Source of the DNA: Agathobaculum butyriciproducens
GTDB taxonomy: Bacteria; Bacillota; Clostridia; Oscillospirales; Butyricicoccaceae
Reading direction: 5' to 3'
Length of the DNA stretch: 64,000 nt
Assembly (NCBI GenBank): GCA_003096535.1
Contig: QEKJ01000001.1
Coordinates: forward strand, 1-64,000
The first letter of the stretch is position 1. Every line of letters begins with the position of its first letter. The position numbers and the translations under genes are program-made. This document shows, piece after piece, positions 16,472-24,557 of this stretch. The notes under the pieces were generated by a model. It was not told where the DNA came from. It saw only the letters and a program-made list of their open reading frames with translations, and searched no databases.

Positions 16472-17074
16472 ATGGACAATCGCACCTTCTACTATGCACG
16501 TGTATCAAGCAAAGACCAGAACTTAGACCGTCAATTAGCGGCATTCAAGGCATTAGGCGCTGACGAGCGGGACATTATCACTGACAAAGAGAGCGGCAAG
16601 GACTTCAACCGAGCGGGCTATCAGGCGTTAAAGAACGGTATGCTCCGTCAAGGTGATACGCTCATTATTAAGTCGCTCGACCGCCTGAGCCGTAACAAGC
16701 GGGATATTAAAACCGAACTTGAATGGTTCAAGGATAACAACATCCGTTTGAAGGTTATCGACCTGCCTACTACTATGATGGATTTACCCGAGGGGCAAGA
16801 ATGGGTATTCGAAATGGTGAACAACATTCTCATCGAGGTATTAGGCACGATAGCCGAGCAAGAACGCGCTACAATCAAATCTCGACAGGCTGAGGGTATC
16901 AATACCGCTAAGGCCAAAGGCGTGAAATTCGGGCGTCCTGCGCTCCAATTCCCCGCAAACTGGAACGAGGTATATACCCAGTGGAAGAATGGCGAAATCA
17001 CGGCTAAAGTCGCTATGGAGAAAACAGGCACAAAGCGAACCAGTTTCTATAAATTGGTGAAAAAACCGCAGTAA
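16472..17074 (+). CDS. Serine recombinase (resolvase/invertase)
   Basis: A 200-aa Tn3/Hin-type recombinase. The N-terminal catalytic domain has YARVSSKDQN (nucleophile S12), the DKESGKDFNRAGY region, SLDRLSRN (about 69-76) and the long helix GTIAEQERATIKSRQAEGI. The C-terminal Hin-like HTH is about 160-198 (ITAKVAMEKTGTKRTSFYKL). The start follows AAAGGAGATTTACG. It probably resolves multimers of the excised element or catalyses inversion at the upstream dyads. Confidence 0.93.
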   Translation: MDNRTFYYARVSSKDQNLDRQLAAFKALGADERDIITDKESGKDFNRAGYQALKNGMLRQGDTLIIKSLDRLSRNKRDIKTELEWFKDNNIRLKVIDLPTTMMDLPEGQEWVFEMVNNILIEVLGTIAEQERATIKSRQAEGINTAKAKGVKFGRPALQFPANWNEVYTQWKNGEITAKVAMEKTGTKRTSFYKLVKKPQ

Positions 17075-17092
17075 CTCAGCTATGCGCACAAA

Positions 17093-17157
17093 AAGAAAAT
17101 TATACTTAACTGCCGCAAAATAATTCAATTTGTGATAGTTAAGTATAATCTTTTTCT
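17093..17157 (+). terminator. Terminator of the serine recombinase gene
   Basis: TTATACTTAACT (17100-17111) and its exact complement (17137-17148) form a 12-bp stem with a 25-nt loop, followed by TCTTTTT. Bases 17158-17389 hold nothing recognisable. Confidence 0.8.
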
Positions 17158-17389
17158 TCCCTGATTTACAAAATTCTCCTATTGGTTCTCGTGTGATGCC
17201 CTATAGCTAATCTATACATCTCCATCCGCAAATTTTCAGCGATATTCTTTCAAATCACACTTGCATTTCTCCCTAAAAAGGGATACACTTAACCCAATAA
17301 ACCATAGCACACCAACCCCATAAACTTTTTATTTTACAATTTATTACGGCTATGTTTTTGTTGCAGAAAACGCTCATTTTCCCTGTTTC

Positions 17390-17692
17390 GACATCGAGAC
17401 CCTGCAGAATTACTTCGGCTACACGGTCTCGGGCGTCAAGGGCAAACCCACCAACAGCGAATTTATCTCGATGATTGCCGACAGACTGCGGCTGCAGATG
17501 CGGTTTGGGGCGTAAAGCAAATTTACAACACAAGAAGCAGTAATATCATTCAGGAAACGATTTATCGGTATAGTATGCGTACTATTTACGCTGTTATGTG
17601 AATCGCAGCAAATCGCTTGCAAATCTGCCAACATAGTGAAAGTGTGAGTGAAACGCAGGTTCAAGCCTATAAACTTTTTCTGATATTGTGAA
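17390..17692 (+). repeat. Right direct repeat (attR-like) with orphan spo0A 3' end
   Basis: The second copy of 7526-7828. It encodes Spo0A residues 213-253 and a stop but has no upstream gene, so it is the target's original 3' end left behind by insertion (inference). The chromosomal terminator follows directly. Confidence 0.9.
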
Positions 17693-17726
17693 GAAATGAA
17701 ATAATTTATCTGTATCCTTTCCAATG

Positions 17727-17761
17727 AAAAACCGCAGCGCCCTCTCGGGCGCTGCGGTTTT
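17727..17761. terminator. Bidirectional terminator, probable original spo0A terminator
   Basis: AAAAACCGCAGCGCCC, loop TCTC, then GGGCGCTGCGGTTTT. A-run and T-run flank the stem, so it serves both strands. It ends the leftward PsiE-like gene and, before insertion, would have ended spo0A. Confidence 0.9.
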
Positions 17762-17785
17762 CAGGTGATATGCATTTTCCTTATG

Positions 17786-18271
17786 TCAAATCAATGAGCC
17801 AATCTCGGGCGGTTCCGGCTTTTTCGGCTCGTTACGGTTTTCCACGCCGAGAACCTCTGCGCGGATGTCCTCCTCGATCTCCTTCTTGCTGCGGCGGCGG
17901 TCCAGACGCGAAATATACAGATACTTCCGGATCACGAACAGGATGCCGATCGACAGCACGGCGATCAGGTTCTCGATCGGCGAGGTATGCTCGACGATCA
18001 TCTGACGCGCGATGGCGAGGAGCATAACGTCAACCACCGAGTCGATGGTGTAGCTGGTGATCATCTTGATCAGCTCGATGCCGATGATGATCAGGCAGGC
18101 CGAGCTCATGCGCGCCTGCAGATACGCCGGATCACCGAACAGCTTGTTCATATCGGTCATGGCGACCATGCCGATGCCGGACACAATGCACGCGATCAGG
18201 ATCACCATGCCAAGGGTGATCTCAACCGCTGTTGCGGCGTTGGAGAGCTTGTCTCGAAAATCAGAATTCAT
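17786..18271 (-). CDS. PsiE-like membrane protein
   Basis: 161 aa with four hydrophobic helices (about 18-40, 58-80, 86-105, 112-132). The segment EHTSPIENLIAVLSIGILFV followed by RKYLY resembles the phosphate-starvation-inducible PsiE family. A charged C-terminal tail (RRRSKKEIEEDIRAEVLG) is cytosolic. The start ATG 18271 follows AGGGAGACTGCC. It is monocistronic. The function of PsiE proteins is not established. Confidence 0.72.
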   Translation of the reverse strand: MNSDFRDKLSNAATAVEITLGMVILIACIVSGIGMVAMTDMNKLFGDPAYLQARMSSACLIIIGIELIKMITSYTIDSVVDVMLLAIARQMIVEHTSPIENLIAVLSIGILFVIRKYLYISRLDRRRSKKEIEEDIRAEVLGVENRNEPKKPEPPEIGSLI

Positions 18272-18517
18272 GGCAGTCTCCCTTTCTCTACTCCTCATTT
18301 TTACATTCCCTTTTCTTCAGTTTTGTAATTTTTTATCAGTCTGTGTCTCATTCCTTGATATAAATTTAACATGGTTTTTACGCCTTGTCAATTATTTTAA
18401 CAAGTTTTGTATGGTTTACTGGTTTTTCACAAGTTTTTTATGCACTTTATCCTCATTTTAGTTATTTTGCATAATAACTTTTTATTTTTGTTGTGAGAAA
18501 TTATTTGCGTTTATTTT

Positions 18518-18547
18518 TTGACAAACTTATCATTGTTAAGCTATAAT
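18518..18547 (+). promoter_or_regulatory. Promoter of the YheO-type regulator
   Basis: TTGACA and TATAAT with an 18-bp spacer. The 18272-18517 part of the gap is AT-rich and holds no gene. Confidence 0.82.
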
Positions 18548-18629
18548 AATATTAGAGTAAACCAATAAAAAGGCAATGCCATGCAATCAAAGGCACTGCA
18601 AAGAAAATTCTTTGAAACGGGGTGGGCAA

Positions 18630-19343
18630 ATGGCTAATCCGCTGTTGCAGCACTACATCAAGCTGACAGAATTTCTCGGACAGGCACTTGGACCGGATTA
18701 TGAGGTTGCTCTGCATGATATGACCGACAAAAATCGCTCCATAGTAGCCATCGCCAACAATCACATCAGCGGCCGTGAGATCGGCGCACCGCTTACCAAT
18801 GTGGCGCTCAAAATCCTGATGGACAAAAGCTACGAAACGCAGGACTACCGCCTGCACTACTGCGGCCTCTCTGCCGAGGGCAAGACGCTGCGCTCGAGCA
18901 CAATGTTCATCAAGCACAACGGCAAGCTGGTCGGCATGCTGTGCATCAACTTTGACGACAGCCGGTATCTGGCCGCCAGCGAAAACGTGCTGCGACTGTG
19001 TCATCCGGATATTTTTATCGACGACCATATCGCACCGCAGCAGGCCGAACCCGGTGATCCGTTCCCGCGAGCGGTTCCGGCAACGACCGAGAGCTTCCAC
19101 AACTCGATCGACGCGGTGGCAGGCGATGCGGTCGGCCGCGAGCTCATCCGCCTCGGCGTGACCGCCGACCGTCTCACGCCGGACGAGCGTATGCAAATCA
19201 TTGCTTCGCTTGAAAACGGCGGCATCTTCCTGCTGAAGGGCGCGGTCAAGGATGTGGCCGACGCGCTGCACTGCTCGCAGGCCAGTGTGTATCGCTATCT
19301 TTCCCAGATTAAAAAGGACGACAGCAATTCCGCTTCGGAATAA
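18630..19343 (+). CDS. YheO/DauR-type transcriptional regulator (PAS + HTH)
   Basis: 237 aa. The N-terminal YheO-like PAS domain (about 8-115) contains LGPDYEVALHDM, the glycine-rich HISGREIGAPLT and the KTLRSSTMFIKHNGKLVGMLCINFD core. The C-terminal HTH (about 190-228) reads NGGIFLLKGAVKDVADAL then HCSQASVYRYLSQIK. The start ATG 18630 follows GGGGTGGGCAA. Members such as DauR control D-amino-acid or other metabolic genes. Here it is followed by its own terminator, so the target is unknown. Confidence 0.88.
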   Translation: MANPLLQHYIKLTEFLGQALGPDYEVALHDMTDKNRSIVAIANNHISGREIGAPLTNVALKILMDKSYETQDYRLHYCGLSAEGKTLRSSTMFIKHNGKLVGMLCINFDDSRYLAASENVLRLCHPDIFIDDHIAPQQAEPGDPFPRAVPATTESFHNSIDAVAGDAVGRELIRLGVTADRLTPDERMQIIASLENGGIFLLKGAVKDVADALHCSQASVYRYLSQIKKDDSNSASE

Positions 19344-19357
19344 CAATATCAAAACTC

Positions 19358-19400
19358 AAACGGCAAAACCGGAGCGAAATTCTTCCGATTTTGCCGTTTT
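19358..19400 (+). terminator. Intrinsic terminator of the YheO-type gene
   Basis: AAACGGCAAAACCGGA pairs with TCCGATTTTGCCGTTT (one bulge or mismatch), followed by TACTTT. Confidence 0.85.
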
Positions 19401-19440
19401 ACTTTACTTCACTTTAGTCTGATAGCAGGAGGATGCTCTC

Positions 19441-20091
19441 ATGTTTCAAAATTACATGCGCCGGTTGTTCTGGCTGATCCTGGGTGTTGCGGTCAGTTCG
19501 ATCGGCATTGCGATGATGCTGCAGGCGAATGTCGGACTCGAGCCGTGGAGCGTGCTGCAGCAGGGCATGTCGCTGCGAACCGGCATGACCTACGGCACAG
19601 CGTCCGCTATCGCAGGCGCGGCAGCCATCCTCACGGCCGTGCTCTTCGGCGAGAGCTTCGGCTTCGGCACGATCATCAACATTGCGGGCTGCGCGGTCAT
19701 AATCGACGCGATCCAGGCGGCGCACCTCATCCCGCAGATGCACGGATTGGTGAGCGGCATTGCCATGCTCATCGGCGGTCTGGAGCTGCTTGCGCTCGGC
19801 ACCTGGCTGTACATGAAAAGCGCGCTCGGCAGCGGCCCCCGTGACGCGCTGATGGTCGCGCTCGCGCGTAAGTTCGGGCGGTCAGCCGGCGCGTGCCGCG
19901 CGGTCGTAGATGTGCTCGTAACGGTCATCGGCTTCTTTCTCGGCGGTCCGGTCGGTGTCGGCACCATTATTTCCGCCGTCGGACTGGGTCCGCTGATCAA
20001 CCTCAATTTTTCAGCCGTGCAGTTCAAGCCCGCCAAGGTGCATCAGGAGAATGCGGCGGAAACCATTGCGAAAATTGCCGGAAAGCGGTAA
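19441..20091 (+). CDS. YczE/YitT-family membrane protein
   Basis: 216 aa with about five membrane helices. YczE-like signatures are GLEPWSVLQQGMS (about 31-43) and the glycine-rich ALGSGPRDALMVALARK (about 121-137), followed by GGPVGVGTIISAVGLGPLI. The family is poorly characterised; Bacillus YczE influences nonribosomal peptide secretion. The ATG follows CAGGAGGATGCTCTC. It follows the YheO-type regulator, which could control it. Confidence 0.82.
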   Translation: MFQNYMRRLFWLILGVAVSSIGIAMMLQANVGLEPWSVLQQGMSLRTGMTYGTASAIAGAAAILTAVLFGESFGFGTIINIAGCAVIIDAIQAAHLIPQMHGLVSGIAMLIGGLELLALGTWLYMKSALGSGPRDALMVALARKFGRSAGACRAVVDVLVTVIGFFLGGPVGVGTIISAVGLGPLINLNFSAVQFKPAKVHQENAAETIAKIAGKR

Positions 20092-20114
20092 TTCTCAGGC
20101 AGAAGGTTGTAAAG

Positions 20115-20312
20115 TCATTTCTTATTTGCGAAGTTGCACAGCTGCATCGGCGCGGTGTCCTCTATGATTTTGAACCCAAACCGCTGGTAAAACACAGCGT
20201 TTTTGCTCTCCTCGGGCATGATTTCGATATATTCGCTGTCATCGAGCAGGCGCACGAGACCGACCAGCCGGTCGCCGTCCCATGCGGCGTTCCCCCTCCT
20301 CTGCCCTATCAT
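20115..20312 (-). pseudogene. GNAT acetyltransferase remnant
   Basis: The frame keeps a GNAT-like start of the core (WDGDRLVGLVRLLDDSEYIE) joined directly to the C-terminal KNAVFYQRFGFKIIEDTAPM. The acetyl-CoA-binding loop (RxxGxG/A) and the N-terminal third are missing, so it is an internally deleted and truncated relic. Bases 20313-20428 upstream hold no gene. Confidence 0.65.
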
Positions 20313-20428
20313 TATACCGAATGCGCTTGCGCGTCACAAGTTACTATTCAATTTATGAGTGACTTTTCTTTTGCATATGCACAAAATTCTCCCGTAAAAA
20401 CACAAAAACCGCCCATAAGGACGGTTGA

Positions 20429-20457
20429 TTGACAGGATATTGTCCGCATGCTATAAT
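20429..20457 (+). promoter_or_regulatory. Toxin promoter, locus 1
   Basis: TTGACA and TATAAT at 17 bp. Just upstream is the small hairpin AACCGCCC/GGACGGTT, which also precedes locus 2 and, in variant form, locus 3. Confidence 0.85.
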
Positions 20458-20517
20458 CAAATCAGCAAACGGTGAAAAAAGGTTGTTCCTCCCTCGATGA
20501 GGAGGGAGGTGATCGTG

Positions 20518-20598
20518 ATGTCGCTGTCCGAAGCACTGCTTCTGTTTCAGTTGATCGCCATGATCGTCTTTGGTATCCTCGGATACATGAAGAAATAA
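20518..20598 (+). CDS. Type I toxin-like hydrophobic peptide, family A, 26 aa (locus 1)
   Basis: The peptide starts MSLSEALLLFQLIAM and ends GILGYMKK. Residues 5-22 form one membrane helix followed by a basic tail, resembling holin-like type I toxins of Firmicutes. The ribosome site GGAGGGAGG is buried in the hairpin CCTCCCTC/GAGGGAGG (20488-20510). The leader GGTTGTTCCTC (20481-20491) can pair with GAGGAACGACC in the 3' UTR (20652-20662). An antisense RNA starts 90 bp downstream. Locus 2 is a near-identical copy. Confidence 0.8.
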   Translation: MSLSEALLLFQLIAMIVFGILGYMKK

Positions 20599-20724
20599 AC
20601 CAACCGCACCCGTTGTAAAGAGCGGCTTTCTTCTCGACATAAAATCGATCTGAGGAACGACCGCTCGGTGCGAACGAGCCGCCGTTTGTAGCTATATTAT
20701 AGCGCGGCGCCCCGGTTTTGTCAA
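20590..20724 (-). ncRNA. Antisense RNA with promoter, locus 1
   Basis: The minus-strand promoter TTGACA (20724-20719) and TATAAT (20701-20696) have 17-bp spacing. The transcript would start near 20689. A hairpin CCGC/GCGG (20604-20625) followed by a T-rich stretch can end it over the last toxin codons, giving about 100 nt. The end is approximate. Confidence 0.65.
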
Positions 20725-20764
20725 GTGACAGAACCGGGGCTGCTGTTTTTCGGCAGGATGTTTA

Positions 20765-21607
20765 CTATCCTTCCTGCACCTTATTAAACGGCAAAACATT
20801 GCCGCTGCCGAACAGGCCGATGCCTTCCATATCCTCCACGACAACCTCATCCGTGGTGCGGCTTTGGAACACATTCAGCAAAATACTGTCCACCTTGCTC
20901 CGCATCATAGAATCGCACCAGTCCTGCTGCGGACCGTTGGTCTCCTGATGCTCCGGATACAGGTATACGCTGTACATAATGTACTCGTCGTACGGGTACT
21001 CATCCCGATAATAAAAGTCCTCATCGTCCTCGCGGTAGCAGAAGGCCGTGCCCGTGCTGCGGAATGTTCTGTTGCCGTTCTCGGTGTACGAGAACTCATA
21101 GCTGCTGCCATCGCCGGAAGCCTGAAACGTATAGACGTTGTCAAACGCCGACACCGTAATGCCGTTGTCGCCAAATACATCGTAGAGCGTGTCGTAAGCA
21201 TAGTCGGAATCGTAGTCCGTATCATAATCATCGCTGTAATCCGAATCATAATCCGGTGCAGGGGCATTTCCGAAGCTGCTCTCGATTTCCGGCACCAGAT
21301 CATCCACCACAAACGCGAAGATAGCCGGCACAAACTGCAGCAGAGCGATAACAATTACCGCAATCACCGCACCCTTTGCGCGGTTTTTCTTCGGCTTATC
21401 CTTGATGGGACGCGACTTGCTCTTTGCGGTTTTCGCTGAGCTGCTGTTCTCTATCGTCGGATGATATTCGGTGTAGGTCTCGCGCGGCTTGCCGTGCCAT
21501 TTCGGCGCGGGTCTCGTCATGCGGCCCTTGCTGCCCGCGCGTGCGCCGCACATCGGACATACGCGTTCCTCATCGTCAAAATGGATACCACAGTGCTGAC
21601 ATTTCAC
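20765..21607 (-). CDS. Zinc-ribbon membrane protein with acidic extracellular part, 280 aa
   Basis: N-terminal zinc ribbon CQHCG/CPMCG, Lys-rich linker (about 45-80), one membrane helix (AVIAVIVIALLQFVPAIFAF, about 80-100), then an Asp/Tyr/Ser-rich repeat (DYDSDYSDDYDTDYDSDY) and a soluble C-terminal domain. It resembles the zinc-ribbon proteins of the mobile element in plan only. GTG 21607 is chosen because GGGAGG lies 8 nt upstream; the GTG at 21616 overlaps that site. Function unknown. Confidence 0.75.
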   Translation of the reverse strand: MKCQHCGIHFDDEERVCPMCGARAGSKGRMTRPAPKWHGKPRETYTEYHPTIENSSSAKTAKSKSRPIKDKPKKNRAKGAVIAVIVIALLQFVPAIFAFVVDDLVPEIESSFGNAPAPDYDSDYSDDYDTDYDSDYAYDTLYDVFGDNGITVSAFDNVYTFQASGDGSSYEFSYTENGNRTFRSTGTAFCYREDDEDFYYRDEYPYDEYIMYSVYLYPEHQETNGPQQDWCDSMMRSKVDSILLNVFQSRTTDEVVVEDMEGIGLFGSGNVLPFNKVQEG

Positions 21608-21659
21608 AGGACACACCTCCCTTTTACTATTTTAATCATACCAGAGATACGCCCTGATA

Positions 21660-22016
21660 GCAAGCAAAAGAGCACACCGTTTGGTGTGCTCCGAGGCTGT
21701 CGCGAAACTACAGTTTCGCCGACAAGCAGGAACGGATCGTGGGCCGTTCCAAAGTCGTCCGAAAGTTCCTATACAGAAACTTTCTCCCTCCAGAAGTGTA
21801 AAAAACGGCGCTATCCTTGCGCGGCTTCTCGGCCGCGCTGCGCGGATACATGCTCCCGGTTTGCTCTCATTAAACATTTTTAAGGATAGAGGCCTACGGG
21901 CTACGAATTTGCGAAGCAAATTCTATTTTATGCGCGCTGCCGCGCGAATTATTTGAAATTGTGGGAATATGGAGTTTTCCGACAAACTAAGAGCACACCG
22001 TTTGGTGTGCTCCTGC
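21660..22016. repeat. Interspersed repeat R3 (minus orientation) between hairpin copies
   Basis: No gene in this 400-bp gap. GAGCACACCGTTTGGTGTGC occurs at both ends (about 21669 and 21992), and each copy is a hairpin usable as a terminator. Between them lies R3, containing GATACATGCTCCC and the motif set GAAACTACAGTTTC, AACGGATCGTGGGCCGTTCC and GAAAGTTCCTATACAG. R3 also occurs at 44.8 and 52.2 kb. Confidence 0.75.
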
Positions 22017-22019
22017 TGT

Positions 22020-22829
22020 TTATTCAAGATTTAATTTATGCACCAGAATCCACCGCGTAACGAGGAAATACACCGCGTCACTGAGCAGCGTGAATACGCA
22101 GCAGAACCGCAGCATGAGATGCGCCGCGCCCATCGGCGTAATGCCGCTCCACCAGACTTTCATCAGGTCTACGAACGGCTCCGGCACGGCATTGCCCGCG
22201 CCCATCATCACCATAAGCAGGAGAACCTGCAGTGCGGTAGAAAGAACAACATACCACACGATCGACATGAGCAGGCGGTGACGGCTTGCCAGATGACCGA
22301 GCGCAATGCACATATAGAGGAACAGCGCCATGCCCGCAATGCTGAGGACAGCCAGCACGAGCAGCTCCAGTTCAAACAGGAATTCCTGACCGCTGTGCGG
22401 CAGCAGAGTGCTCAGACCGGTAAAAGCCTGCCACACCTCATCCATCGACAGAATCATCCTATCCGCAAAAATGAAGATGCTGATGAGCGCCGACAGACCG
22501 CTCAAACCAATCATCACGACCGCGATAATGGTCTTGCTGAGCAGGTGCTGCGAAACCGTGACCGGCAGGGTGAACATGAGGTAGCCCTCACTGCCGAGCA
22601 GGTTTTTGTAAAAACGCTGGATGAGAATGACCGCTGTTACCACAAATGCGGCCATCATCACGCCCATATACAGCATGGAGCTGATGGCGGGCAGCATAAA
22701 GTCCAGTGATGCATTCTTCGGAATGACATACAGGATACGGCTGATAAGCGACATAAGAATCAGCACGCCGTACAGCGGCAGACAGGTCCGCGCGCAGGCT
22801 TTCCACTCATATTTCAGCAGCTTTAACAT
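22020..22829 (-). CDS. ABC transporter permease (YtrC/BcrB-like)
   Basis: 269 aa with six membrane helices. It starts MLKLLKYEWKACARTCLPLYG, as in ABC-2 permeases of GntR-controlled YtrABC-type systems. Motifs include EGYLMFTLPVTVSQHLLSK (about 80-98). Its ATG overlaps the end of the ATPase gene, so they form one operon with the GntR gene. Probably an exporter acting in envelope stress or peptide resistance; substrate not known. Confidence 0.85.
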   Translation of the reverse strand: MLKLLKYEWKACARTCLPLYGVLILMSLISRILYVIPKNASLDFMLPAISSMLYMGVMMAAFVVTAVILIQRFYKNLLGSEGYLMFTLPVTVSQHLLSKTIIAVVMIGLSGLSALISIFIFADRMILSMDEVWQAFTGLSTLLPHSGQEFLFELELLVLAVLSIAGMALFLYMCIALGHLASRHRLLMSIVWYVVLSTALQVLLLMVMMGAGNAVPEPFVDLMKVWWSGITPMGAAHLMLRFCCVFTLLSDAVYFLVTRWILVHKLNLE

Positions 22830-23527
22830 GCAAACACCTCCCGGAACAGTGCATCGACCGATTTTCCGTGCTCCTCGCGGATATGGTCAACCGTGTCGTG
22901 CAGCACCATCGCGCCTTCCTTGAGGAAAATGACCTCGTCAAGCACGCGCTCCACATCCGCGATAAGATGCGTGGACAGCAGGACGGAGGCGTCCTCGCTG
23001 TAATTCGAGAGAATGGTGCTTAGAATGTAGTCGCGCGCCGCCGGATCAACACCCGCGATCGGCTCATCGAGCACATACAGCTGCGCCTTGCGGCTCATGG
23101 TGAGGATGAGCTGCACCTTCTCCTGATTGCCCTTGCTGAGCGTTTTCAGGCGGCTGAGCGGGTCGATCTGCAGCGAATCCAGCATGTCGGTTGCCTTTAC
23201 GCGGTCAAAATCCGTGTAAAAATCCGCAAAGAACGAAATCAGGTCGTTGACCTTCATCGCATCGTTGAGATAGTTTTTGTCGGGCAGATAGCTGATGATG
23301 CTGTGCGTGTAGGTGCCCGGCGCCTGACCGTCAATGAGCACCGAGCCGCTTGTCGGCTGCAGCAGACCGTTCAGCAGCTTGATAGTCGTTGTTTTGCCTG
23401 AGCCGTTCGGGCCGAGCAGACCGATAAACTGTCCGCGGCCGAGCGTCAGATTCAGATTATTGAGCGCGGTCTTTTTACCGTAGTTTTTTGTCAATCCCTG
23501 ACAGATAACCAGTTCGTTGTTATCCAT
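22823..23527 (-). CDS. ABC transporter ATP-binding protein (YtrB-like)
   Basis: 234 aa. Walker A GPNGSGKTT (about 37-45), signature LSKGNQEKVQLIL (about 133-145), Walker B LYVLDEPIAGVD (about 154-165) and H-loop LLSTHLIADVE. The start ATG 23527 follows GGGGAGGAGAAGAAC; a longer frame to 23545 lacks support. It overlaps the GntR gene by 8 bp. Energizes the adjacent permease. Confidence 0.92.
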   Translation of the reverse strand: MDNNELVICQGLTKNYGKKTALNNLNLTLGRGQFIGLLGPNGSGKTTTIKLLNGLLQPTSGSVLIDGQAPGTYTHSIISYLPDKNYLNDAMKVNDLISFFADFYTDFDRVKATDMLDSLQIDPLSRLKTLSKGNQEKVQLILTMSRKAQLYVLDEPIAGVDPAARDYILSTILSNYSEDASVLLSTHLIADVERVLDEVIFLKEGAMVLHDTVDHIREEHGKSVDALFREVFAC

Positions 23528-23897
23528 TGTTCTTCTCCTCCCCACTGCGTTTCTTCAGAAGCGCCACAATGTCCTGCTCGGTGAAGCCAAGCTGGCTCAT
23601 GCCGGACAGAAACTCCGTGATGCGTTCTCCTGCGATTTGCTCTCTTACCTTACCAATCATTTCTCTGTCCTCCGTTACATAGCGTCCGCTCGTGCGGTTG
23701 GTGAACATCAGGCCCTCGCGCTCCATTTCCGCAAGCGCGCGCTGCATGGTGTTCGGGTTGACACCCGCCTGAGCCGCTAGCTCGCGCACCGGCGGTACCT
23801 TTTCACCCGCCGCAAGCTGTCCGCTGACGATCTGCTCGGTCAGCTTTTCCACAAGCTGTTGATAGATCGGACGATCCCCCCGCAATTCCCATTGCAT
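23520..23897 (-). CDS. GntR-family repressor, YtrA subfamily
   Basis: 125 aa. The winged HTH (about 8-75) reads PIYQQLVEKLTEQIVSGQL, then PPVRELAAQAGVNPNTMQRA and LMFTNRTSGRYV. A short C-terminal helical tail is typical of YtrA, which lacks a large effector domain. First gene of the operon with the ABC exporter. A perfect palindrome overlaps its promoter, so autorepression is expected. Confidence 0.93.
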   Translation of the reverse strand: MQWELRGDRPIYQQLVEKLTEQIVSGQLAAGEKVPPVRELAAQAGVNPNTMQRALAEMEREGLMFTNRTSGRYVTEDREMIGKVREQIAGERITEFLSGMSQLGFTEQDIVALLKKRSGEEKNNG

Positions 23898-23918
23898 AAG
23901 CTCTCTCCTTTCGTTTTA

Positions 23919-23957
23919 TTGTATTATGATAATAATACAAACATACAGATTTGTCAA
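23919..23957 (-). promoter_or_regulatory. Promoter and palindromic operator of the GntR-ABC operon
   Basis: TTGACA (23957-23952) and TATTAT (23934-23929) on the minus strand with 17 bp. TTGTATTAT, a GATA spacer and ATAATACAA (23919-23940) make a perfect dyad covering the -10 box, fitting a YtrA-type operator. Confidence 0.85.
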
Positions 23958-23984
23958 TAGCCTTTGCTGAAATTTTTCTGCACT

Positions 23985-24370
23985 GCCCTGCGGGATGTGC
24001 GAACTGCGTAAGCGGGTTCGCCCTAACGGGCGGGGTGTTTTTCGCTGAGATTCAGCGGTGGGGATTCGCCGTCTGCGGACGGCGGGACGTCGCGGCGCCC
24101 GCCGCGGGGGGCAAAAAGGAAGGACAACCTGCGGTTTTCCTTCCTCTTTGAACTCCTGCCTTTCCCTTGCTTCCTAATCTGGCGCAGATTGCCTACATGT
24201 GACCGCTTCGACATGGGAAACGGCAGAGGATTTTTTCTTCCGTGTCTTTCGCAACCTGTTCGCAGTGTCAGATACTGTTCTGCTACACATGCGGTTTCAT
24301 CTACGCAGGCGCGACATACCCGTGTCGCGCAACTCGTTTTCACGTTATTCCGCCCAGCACCTACGGGTTT
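23985..24370 (+). repeat. Interspersed repeat R2, copy A
   Basis: Part of a 600-bp gap without genes. Landmarks: TTTTTCGCTGA, GATTCGCCGTCTGCGGACGG, GGCAAAAAGGAAGGACAACC, CTGGCGCAGATTGCCTA and CTGCTACACATGCGG. The same ordered landmarks occur at 40.4-40.7, 49.1-49.45 and, inverted, 49.5-49.85 kb. Confidence 0.8.
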
Positions 24371-24389
24371 TAATTGATAACAAATGTTA

Positions 24390-24557
24390 CCGTAGGGTGC
24401 GACGACCTCGGCGCACCGTATCAAACGGTTGGTACAATCTATCCCGTAGGGGCGGTCATTGGACGCCAAATCACACGTTATGAAAACCGTTTGCACCTAA
24501 TAAAAAATGGAGAACGGAAAACCCTTACGGTAATTCTCCATTCTCCATTTTCCATTC
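24390..24557. repeat. R1 palindromic modules and TGGAGAA-type ends before gluQ
   Basis: ACCGTAGGGTGCGACGACC then TCGGCGCACCG, CCCGTAGGGGCGG, and finally TGGAGAACGG with inverted CCATTCTCCATTTTCCATTC that runs into the gluQ stop codon. Confidence 0.7.

Larger units (their letters stand above)
7526..17692. mobile_element. Integrative element inserted at the 3' end of spo0A
   Basis: About 10 kb between two 303-bp direct repeats that each encode the end of Spo0A plus about 177 bp downstream. The interior is clearly more AT-rich than the flanks. It carries a tyrosine integrase next to the left repeat, an HNH protein, a helicase-like replication protein, an RHH regulator, a three-gene cargo operon and a serine recombinase. 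No relaxase or conjugation gene is seen, so a self-transferable element is unlikely. Insertion separates spo0A from its original terminator, now at 17.73 kb. Confidence 0.88.

Noticed and set aside
17273-17533. 86-aa minus-strand frame across the right repeat
   Set aside because: Shadow of the duplicated spo0A 3' end without a ribosome site.
18552-19352. 266-aa minus-strand frame
   Set aside because: Antisense to the YheO-type regulator, which has clear PAS and HTH motifs and its own promoter and terminator.
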